Below are positions 47,737 to 56,100 of a DNA stretch of 58,616 nt, piece by piece. Source of the DNA: JAQTNP01 sp964616145 (GTDB lineage: Bacteria; Patescibacteriota; Minisyncoccia; Minisyncoccales; PEYH01); NCBI GenBank assembly GCA_964616145.1, contig CAZTRD010000005.1:1-58616 (forward strand), written 5' to 3'. Every line of letters starts with the position of its first letter. Position 1 is the first letter of the stretch. The position numbers were made by a program, and so were the translations under genes. Below the pieces are notes generated by a model. That model worked only from the letters and a program-made list of their open reading frames with translations, was not told the origin of the DNA and made no database searches.

Positions 47737-48488
47737 ACGAACAACCTAAAAATTTAGCAGATAAAACAAATCCTCTAAAAATATTTTACGGTTTAACAGA
47801 TAAAATGCCTCCTATAGCTTCCACAGCTTTAGGCGGAGCTTTAGGGGGTTTGGGGGGATACTACGGTTCTAAGGCCTTAACGAATTTAGCAATTAGTCTT
47901 ATGTTCGCCAATAAGCCTCCTGAAGTCCGTAAACAGATATTGAATTCAGTTACACAGAACAGTAAGTTAAGCAGGATAGGAGCTATAGTCGGAGCTCTAG
48001 GAGGTGCTTATTTTTCGGGAGGTAGAGATCTGGATTTCGGGGATTGGGGGAGGTTTAAGAACAGTCTCCTAGATAAAGAGTATTGGAAGAATAAAAACAA
48101 CTTAAATACTAGAGTGAATACATTCAAAAATAAATTAGACAATAAGTATTATACAACCAAACTAGCTTCCGAAATTAATATGTATACTTCGGATATAATC
48201 CCTATAAAACAGTCCTTAGATCTTATAGATAAGGATGTATTTTTAGATCCCTTCGCTAAAAACACAACAGCGGATTTAATCTTCGGAGCCGAAAAGAAGG
48301 AGAGTGGACTTACTTCCGGGAAAGACTTGACCCGTTCAGCAATTAGGGCTGGAATAGCTTTCGCACCGGCTTACGCTTTCGGGAGCGGGGTCGGCAGTAT
48401 TTTAGGTCTCCCCCCCGCAGTTAGGGATAGAGTGAGTTTGGTGGGGGGATTAGCGGCGGCAGTATTTAATTCAGGGATATTGAAGTAA
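47733..48488 (+). CDS. Gly-zipper membrane-inserting putative virion protein
   Basis: 251 residues with three Gly/Ala-rich hydrophobic segments (TALGGALGGLGGYYG, RIGAIVGALGGAYFSGG, ...AYAFGSGVGSILG). Could insert into or cross the host membrane during DNA entry. No family match. Confidence 0.55.
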   Translation: MNEQPKNLADKTNPLKIFYGLTDKMPPIASTALGGALGGLGGYYGSKALTNLAISLMFANKPPEVRKQILNSVTQNSKLSRIGAIVGALGGAYFSGGRDLDFGDWGRFKNSLLDKEYWKNKNNLNTRVNTFKNKLDNKYYTTKLASEINMYTSDIIPIKQSLDLIDKDVFLDPFAKNTTADLIFGAEKKESGLTSGKDLTRSAIRAGIAFAPAYAFGSGVGSILGLPPAVRDRVSLVGGLAAAVFNSGILK

Positions 48489-48508
48489 AAACAAAAAGGA
48501 ATGAGTAC

Positions 48509-48850
48509 ATGGATATAGACGCGTTTACGGATGGTTATTTATATAAAACAGCTATTAACTCCGCAATTCCCGGATTGGTTGGCGCGGGGGTTAGCGGCGG
48601 TGTCAGCACTGTCGGGGCGGGAATACATAACATTAAAACGTTGGCAATACTCCTCCCGATTCTTATAGGAGTTTCTGCCGGAGCCAGCGTAAGTAAGCTC
48701 ACTTCTCCCGGAAATACAGATACTAAGAATATGCAGAAGGCTTTGTTAGCGGCGGAGATGGATGAAACTTTAGCGGAACTTAGGAGAAAGAAAGACTTTG
48801 CAGAACACAAAACAAATTCCCGGGACGATCAGCGAGAAATCCGGATCTAA
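48509..48850 (+). CDS. Membrane protein with N-terminal GYxxK tag
   Basis: 113 residues. Starts MDIDAFTDGYLYKTAINSA, the same tag as 12474. Then a Gly-rich hydrophobic helix and a charged tail. AAAAGGAATGAGTAC upstream. Function unknown. Confidence 0.6.
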   Translation: MDIDAFTDGYLYKTAINSAIPGLVGAGVSGGVSTVGAGIHNIKTLAILLPILIGVSAGASVSKLTSPGNTDTKNMQKALLAAEMDETLAELRRKKDFAEHKTNSRDDQREIRI

Positions 48851-49160
48851 AATAGATACTGATTTAGGTGCTAAAAAAGTTACAGGAGCTTTCGAAGGTC
48901 TCCCCTATAGAGGTAAGCCTATAATAGTTAGGGAAAGCGACCCGGAGTCTAAACAGCCTAAATTAATATATGAAGGACATGCCGGAGTATTCAATATGTC
49001 TTTAAAAGATAATTTAGAAGAATATTCCAAGTTGATGGATAGAGAGGTTAGAGGATTAATTACAATAGGACAGAAGAGAATAGTGTACGATAGAGACCTA
49101 AAGAATTACATAGTGTTTTTGGAATGGGCTGAACAGTTCTACACGTCTCCAGAAGAATAA
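48798..49160 (+). CDS. Hypothetical protein
   Basis: 120 residues from TTG 48798, overlapping the tag protein by 53 bases; a later start is possible. Beta-rich (KPIIVRESDPESKQPKLIYEGHAGVF). No family recognised. Confidence 0.5.
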   Translation: MQNTKQIPGTISEKSGSKIDTDLGAKKVTGAFEGLPYRGKPIIVRESDPESKQPKLIYEGHAGVFNMSLKDNLEEYSKLMDREVRGLITIGQKRIVYDRDLKNYIVFLEWAEQFYTSPEE

Positions 49161-49173
49161 ATAGGAGTTGATA

Positions 49174-50121
49174 ATGGGTGCCGCTGAATTTTTAAAGAAA
49201 ATGCTCAATCCTTTCCCCAGTGAAGGATTCGAAGATAAAAATATTTCTGGGGATCAATCCGAACTGAATAAATATAAAAATAAGCAGTTGGTTAGGCAGG
49301 CGGGCAGGAATTTATTGGGGTGGGGAGGGACCTTCTTTGCTCTAAGAATGTTGTTGGGGGAGAGGGATAAGTTACGTAATAAGCAGGGGGATAAAAAGAT
49401 ACGATCTTATTTAAATGCCCGTTATCCAATCGTCTCATTTGATCCCTCCTTAAAAGACAATAAAATTGAGGCATTACAAAGGGAAATAGGAGTTGATAAG
49501 ACAGCAAACGTAGTTTCGGAAGGTTTCGGGCAGGTGCAGGATTTTGTAGGGATGATGGGGAGGAAAGATAGAGCCAATTTACATTTGGCGGCAACTTTGG
49601 CAGCAAGTTATGGGGGAGGAGTTTTAGGGTGGAAGATAGCGGATAAGCTCTTAGACAAGCAGAGGGAGAGAGAGTTGGATAAGAAAATTGAAGATAATAG
49701 GAACGAAATGGATAAGTTGATGTATACGGAGTATTTGAGGACTAGAGGACTCCCTAAAACAGCTAAAGATGAAAATAAGCATACTAAGCCCGCCAGCAGT
49801 CTTTGGAGGGCTTTAGGAGCAGCTTGGTGGGTTTGGGCTGTAGGGAGTATGGCAATAGCATATAGAGCGGGGAAAGGATATATGGATTCTACGGATCCGA
49901 ACAGGAAGAGAGTTAAAGAACTGCAGGAGATAGCTAAATCGCAGGCCAAGCTAAATGAAAATCCTATATTGATTGGCGATTCGGACTTCAATCCCGTATC
50001 TACCTTAGGAGCTCTAAAACCCAAGAAAAGTGTAATTAGAGGGGCTGTAGATTTACCTAAGAAGATTGTAGATAGTAGAGATCCTTACGCAGCAGCTTTA
50101 GGGGGGGTAAAATATGCCTAA
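49174..50121 (+). CDS. Putative virion protein with membrane segments
   Basis: 315 residues from ATG 49174 (AGGAG six bases upstream). Hydrophobic segments near residues 48-60, 145-162 and 215-235 in a highly charged protein, with K-T-A sites (DKTANVV, LPKTAKD). Ends inside the polymerase start (8-base overlap). Likely part of the head or ejection apparatus by position. Confidence 0.55.
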   Translation: MGAAEFLKKMLNPFPSEGFEDKNISGDQSELNKYKNKQLVRQAGRNLLGWGGTFFALRMLLGERDKLRNKQGDKKIRSYLNARYPIVSFDPSLKDNKIEALQREIGVDKTANVVSEGFGQVQDFVGMMGRKDRANLHLAATLAASYGGGVLGWKIADKLLDKQRERELDKKIEDNRNEMDKLMYTEYLRTRGLPKTAKDENKHTKPASSLWRALGAAWWVWAVGSMAIAYRAGKGYMDSTDPNRKRVKELQEIAKSQAKLNENPILIGDSDFNPVSTLGALKPKKSVIRGAVDLPKKIVDSRDPYAAALGGVKYA

Positions 50122-53100
50122 CTTAATTGATTTCGATGATTACGCTGCAGTACGTACGGATATATACGATAAACTGTACAAGTCTGTAAAAAATGTATTC
50201 CCGTATAAGAATGAAAAGTATACTTTAGTATTAGACAATCTGAATTATTCCAGTCCGGAAAAGTATTCCAAGAAAGAACAGAAAGCAGCTCTTCTTTCCG
50301 GAAAATCCTTGAATAGAAAGCTTACTGCCGGACTAACAGTTATAGACAACGATACGAATTTACCCGTATCGAAAGTACTTAGGAAAACTCTATTCAATGT
50401 CCCGTATTATACAGAGAGAGGGACATTCATCCGTAACGGAGTTGAATATACTGTCCCGAAACAATTCCGGTTAATTCCCAATATATATACCCGCAATACT
50501 GCTTCCGGAAACGTAGAAGCTCAATTCAATGTGAGACCGAGGACTGGAACATCTTTTAGAATAGAGATGGATCCAGCAACATCTATATTCAGTTTCAAGA
50601 CTTCCGGGAGAAGAATCCCTCTATATCCTATATTGAAGAAGTTGGGGATCGAAGATACGGATTTAATCAATTCTTGGGGGAAGGAAATATTTAGGAAGAA
50701 TTCGGAAGCTAAGCCCAGCCCGCATGCTATTAGCTGGATTCGCTCTACTTCAGCCGCTGAATTGGAGAAGACTGCGGAAGAAGGTTTGGAATACGAAAAA
50801 GATGCCGGATTAACTAAATATTTTGGGAAGATGGAAGTAGATCCGGAGGGGACATTAGCAACTTTAGGGACAGCATATTCGAATGTGGGTCCGGAGGCAA
50901 TTTTAGATAGTACTCGAAAAATACTTAGAGTCAGTAGAGGGGAAGACAATACGGATGATAGAGATAGTCTACAATTTCAAACAGTACACGACTTTTCAGA
51001 TTTTTTAAGCGATAAACTTAAAAACGATCAAAACGGTGTCTTAAGGACTTTCCTTTGGAAGCTTACGGGGAAACAGGGGCAATTAGGTTTTATGCCTTCA
51101 GGAATTTTGGATGCTCATACGCAGCATTTCTTCAATAATGCGGGCTTAGCTCAGTATGTTGAAGAGATCAGTCCTATGGATATGTACAATCAAAATCAGC
51201 GCGTAGTTCGTTTGGGGGAAGGAGCGATGGGGAGCATAGATGTAGCTCCTAAATCAGCTAGAGCAGTTCAGCCGAGTTACTTAGGATTAGTGGACCCGGT
51301 AAGATCTCCTGAAAGTCTCCGAGTAGGCTTAGATTCCTACTTCGCTAGGAATGTTAGAAAAGGTCCTAAAAACTTACTTTACGCGGAACTCCTAAATGCT
51401 GAAGGAAAAAAAGAGTGGGTAGATCACAAAACTTTAAGTACTTCAGTCATATCTTTTCCCGGAGGACTAAGTTCTCCCTCCGAATTCATTCCGGCAATGG
51501 TTAAGGGGAAGGGTATATTTTACGTTCCTAAGAACGAAGTTGAATACGAACTCAAATCGGGAGACGATCTATTTTCTAGAGGAGCTAATACAGTTCCTTT
51601 TAAATCCGGAGTTAAAGGGATGAGATTGTCTATGGGCTCCCGCTTTATAAATCAGGCACTCCCTCTAGTTAGGAGAGAAGCTCCGTACGTACAGTCTACG
51701 CACGAAGATGGGGGGCCGGAAATGGATTATTTAGGAAAGTTTATGGGGGCTATTAAGGCGGAGGAGACTGGAACAGTTACTAGAGTCGGTAAAGAGAATA
51801 TAATAGTTAAAACAGATTCCGGAGAGGAGAAAGTATACGATCTATATTCTTCTTTCCCCTTCTCCTCCAAAACATTTATACATAATTATCCTGTAGTTAG
51901 CTTAGGAGATAGAGTAACTAAAAATAAGACTTTAGCGAGTTCCAATTTTACGGATGATAAAGGGACAGCGGCTCCTGGAGTAAATCTTAAGATAGGTTAT
52001 TTCGGATATAAGGGGAAGAACTTTGAAGATGCCACAGTAATCTCCGACTCAGCGAGTAAGAAACTTACTGCTGAACTTATGTACAATACTAAGGTAGAGA
52101 GGAAGGAGGGAGCACATATAGACAAGAGAAAGTATATGACTCTTTTCCCGGGAAAATACACTAAAGATCAGTTGAACAAGATCGGAGATAACGGGGTGGT
52201 GGAGGTAGGAGCTACAGTAAACTTCGGGGATCCTCTAATCCTAAGCTCGCAGGAAAGAATACCGAGCTTGAGTATGATGGGGAGGAGAAGTATAACGGAT
52301 GAAAGTAAGATTTGGGAACATAGGTCTACTGGAGTAATTACGGATGTTGGAGAAACTAAGAACGGCTTTCAAATATTTGCTAGAGCGAATAGCCCTGCGC
52401 TAGAAGGAGATAAGCTAAGTGTTGCATTCGGGTCTAAAGGAGTTATCGCGGAAGTCATAAGTGATGATAAGATGCCTAAGGATGCTGCGGGAAATCCTCT
52501 AGATATTATCTTCAGTCCTCTAAGTATTGTATCTCGTACCAACCCTTCGCAGTTGGTGGCAGCTAGTTTGGGGAAGGTGGCCGCTAAGACGGGGAAGTCT
52601 TATGCCCTCCCCGGATTTTCAGATATAAATTTAATTGAGTTCGCTAAGGAAGAGTTAGCTAAAAACGGGTTGACGGATACGGAAGATTTAACAGATCCTT
52701 TAACAGATAAAACAATTCCTAAAGTATTTACTGGAAATATGTATGTATATAGATTGCAGCAGACTGCCGAAAGCAAGGGGAAGAGCAGATCTACAGGATC
52801 GTACAGTCAGGATGAAGATCCGGGGAGGGGAGGGAAGGGTGGCTGTTTCCCGGCAATGCAGAAGATACTTACTTCAGATGGAGAAATGCTAATAGGTAAT
52901 ATTGTTGAAAAAAGGAAGAGAGTACATGTTTGGGGGTATGCTGAAGATGCTAAAAATTGGGGATTTTATCCTGTAACTGATTGGTTCGTAAGAGAAGCTT
53001 CTGCTGAAGATCTTCTGCAAATAGATATAGCATATATAAAGGAAAGTATTAAAAATATATCTTCTATCTATCCCACTAAAAATCATATGATTTATAAGCA

Positions 53101-56100
53101 CGATATGCTTAAGGTTAGAGCTGATGAATTGAAAGTAGGAGATAAACTTATTACTGGGATTGCTCCCGGCTTTGTATTCGCAGAAATTAAAGATATAAAA
53201 CCTTATAAACATTCCGGAAGAGAATTAACTTTTCCTGTATACGATATAGAGGTTAGTCACATTCACAAATACACTGCTGGAAATGTTTTGGTCTCAAATA
53301 GTAAGCACGTTGGGGACATGGAGTATCAGAGTCTTCTAGCGCACGGGGTTACAGAAGTTATTAAGGACTTGAAATTAGTTAAAGGACAGAAGAACGATGA
53401 TTTCTGGAGACAGTTAAAATTAGGACAAACCCCAACAACTCCAGGAACACCTCTAGTATACGAAAAGTTTAAGGAGATGATTAGGGCTGCGGGAGTTAAT
53501 TTAAAAGAGGGTCCGGATAGAGACAGTATCTTCGCGGCTACTGAAGATCAAATTAAAGAGCTTACAGGAAATAGAGAGATATTGAGTGGGGCAACATTTA
53601 GTGCTTCGAAACTAGAACCGATTAAATGTTTCGATTACTCTACGTTAGTTTCTACCGAAGATGGTTCAAAAAGGATTGGGGAGATAGTTAATAAGAGACT
53701 AAATATTAGGGTTTGGAGTTATAACTTTAAAAATAAAGAACTAGAACTTAAGCCGGTAATAGGGTGGTTTAGGAATAAAGTTAAAGGACTGTATGAAGTT
53801 AAATATTCTAATTGTAGGTTTTTTGGAGATCGTTTGGGGCATACTAAACTTAGAGTCACCGAAGATCACTCTATTCCAGATATTTTAGGGAATAAAATAC
53901 CTATAAAAGATGCTGAATATTTAGTAAGCTTTACGGAGGAACTTAGTAAATCTCAGGAACAGGTTTTGTACGGAACTCTTCTAGGAGAGGGGTCTGTTTC
54001 TAAAGCAGGTAATTTCAGTTGTTCACATCAGCGTAACTATATAAACTTTAAAGCTCAAATGTTAGATCAATTTAAATCTGCTGTTGATTCTACCGCCATC
54101 CCCAAAAGCGTAAATAAAGAATATACCTGCGTAAGGTTTAAGACCAGAATTAGTGATGTTTTTAAAGATGCTTATAAATTATGTTATCCTAATAATATTA
54201 AGACAGTTAGTGAAGCATGGTTAAATAAAATAGATATCTTAGGATTAGCTATTTGGATAATGGATGACGGGACTTTAGACAACTCGTCTAAAACTAAAAA
54301 CTTAAGAATATGTACGGACTCATTCACTGAATCTGAACAAGATTTGATTGTGGAATGGTTTAATAATAAATGGGATATTGCAGTACAAAAATATAAATAC
54401 AAAGATACATTTAGAATTAGAGTTAGTGGGAATGCTTTAATTAAACTTGTAAATTTAATAGCTCCGTATGTCCTCCCAGACTTTCAATATTCTTGTTTAT
54501 ATGCGGATAGTATTTTAGGTTCTGGATTAAAATCTGTTTTAGAAGATAATAAGAAAATAAATATTCTTAAGAAAGTTCCTTTTTCTTTTTCTGAAGATAT
54601 GTGGTCCACCAAAGATAGAAATAAATCTCCTAAGACCGCGTACGATATAACTGTAAAGGACAATCATAACTACATAAGTGCTTCTATATTAGTTGGTAAC
54701 AGCGGCCTCTTCGACCCAGAGGCCACCGGGAGCTTAGTTGGCGGCGAAAGATTTGCATATATAAGTTTGCCTGAGCCTGTCTTAAACCCTGTGATGGAAG
54801 GTCCTATAAAATCTATTTTAGGCTTGGATCAGAAATCCTTAGATAGCATACTGAACGGGGAGAAAGAGATAGCGGGTAAAGTAGGTGGAGAAGCTCTTAA
54901 GAGTCTTTTAGACAGTGTAGATATTAATAAAGTAGTTATAGACTCTCTAGAAGATATTAAGACTGGCGTAAAGTCTAAGAGAAATGCTGCAATCAAGAGA
55001 TACGGATATGCTAGAGCTATGCAGAAGCAGGGTGTAGATCCTAAAGACTTTATAATTACCCGTGTTCCCGTCTTACCTCCTAAATATAGACCTATAACTC
55101 GTCAGGGAAATTTAATACTTAGTAACGAACCCAATTATCTATATAAAGCTCTATTCGACAGTATAGAAGATTTTAAGGATAGTAGCGTACTCCCTAAAGA
55201 GATGCAGGTAGCTGCTAGGGATCGAGTGTATAAGACATATAAAAGTTTAGTAGGGCTTATAGATCCTATTCAGCCGGACTTAAAACAGAAACAGATAGGA
55301 GGGATTCTACAACAGATATTCGGAAAAGGCTCCCCCAAAAACTGTTATGATTCCGAAACAGAAATATTAACGGAAGAAGGGTGGCTTCCTATTGCTAATT
55401 ATAACGGACAAGTTCGTGTAGCCACAATACATCCTATAGAAAGACATTTGGAATATCACTCTCCAACCAACATCATCCATACCCCTTATGTAGGAGAGAT
55501 GGTATGTCTGGAGCATTCCTACTTTAGTCTAGTAACTACTCCTGAACATAGACATTTCGTTAAAAGAAGAAAGCAACATGGAAAATTGAATATGGAAGAA
55601 GGATGGGAAATTAAAGTAGCGAAAGAACTTTCTAAAGGACAGAGATATTATATATCACACACAGCTTCTAATATGTTTGGAGAAACAACCCCTCCTCCTT
55701 TTGTAAAAGATGCTTATGCTTTTGCTTCCTTTGTAGGGTTGTGGGCTGCTGAAGGATGGAATCATCAGGATCGTTATACTGCTTATGTATGTCAGAAAGC
55801 AAGTAGTGTCAAGACTGAATTAATTCAAAACTGTGTAGAGAAACTAGGGCTTAGATTTTCGGTTAACGATTATGCACAAACAACTCCAAAAAATGTTAAA
55901 GTAATTATGCGGTATTGGGGAATACATAGTAAGGAGTTAGTTGAGTGGTTAAAGGATAATGTTGGAGAAGGTTGTAAAAATAAATTCTTATCTGCTAATA
56001 TTAGGATGTGGTCGGCTGATTTAGCTCGCAATCTTATTGAAGGTTATTTAGAAGGGGATGGTTGTTCGTGTAAAACAAGGAAGAGTGTGGAAGGAAAAAC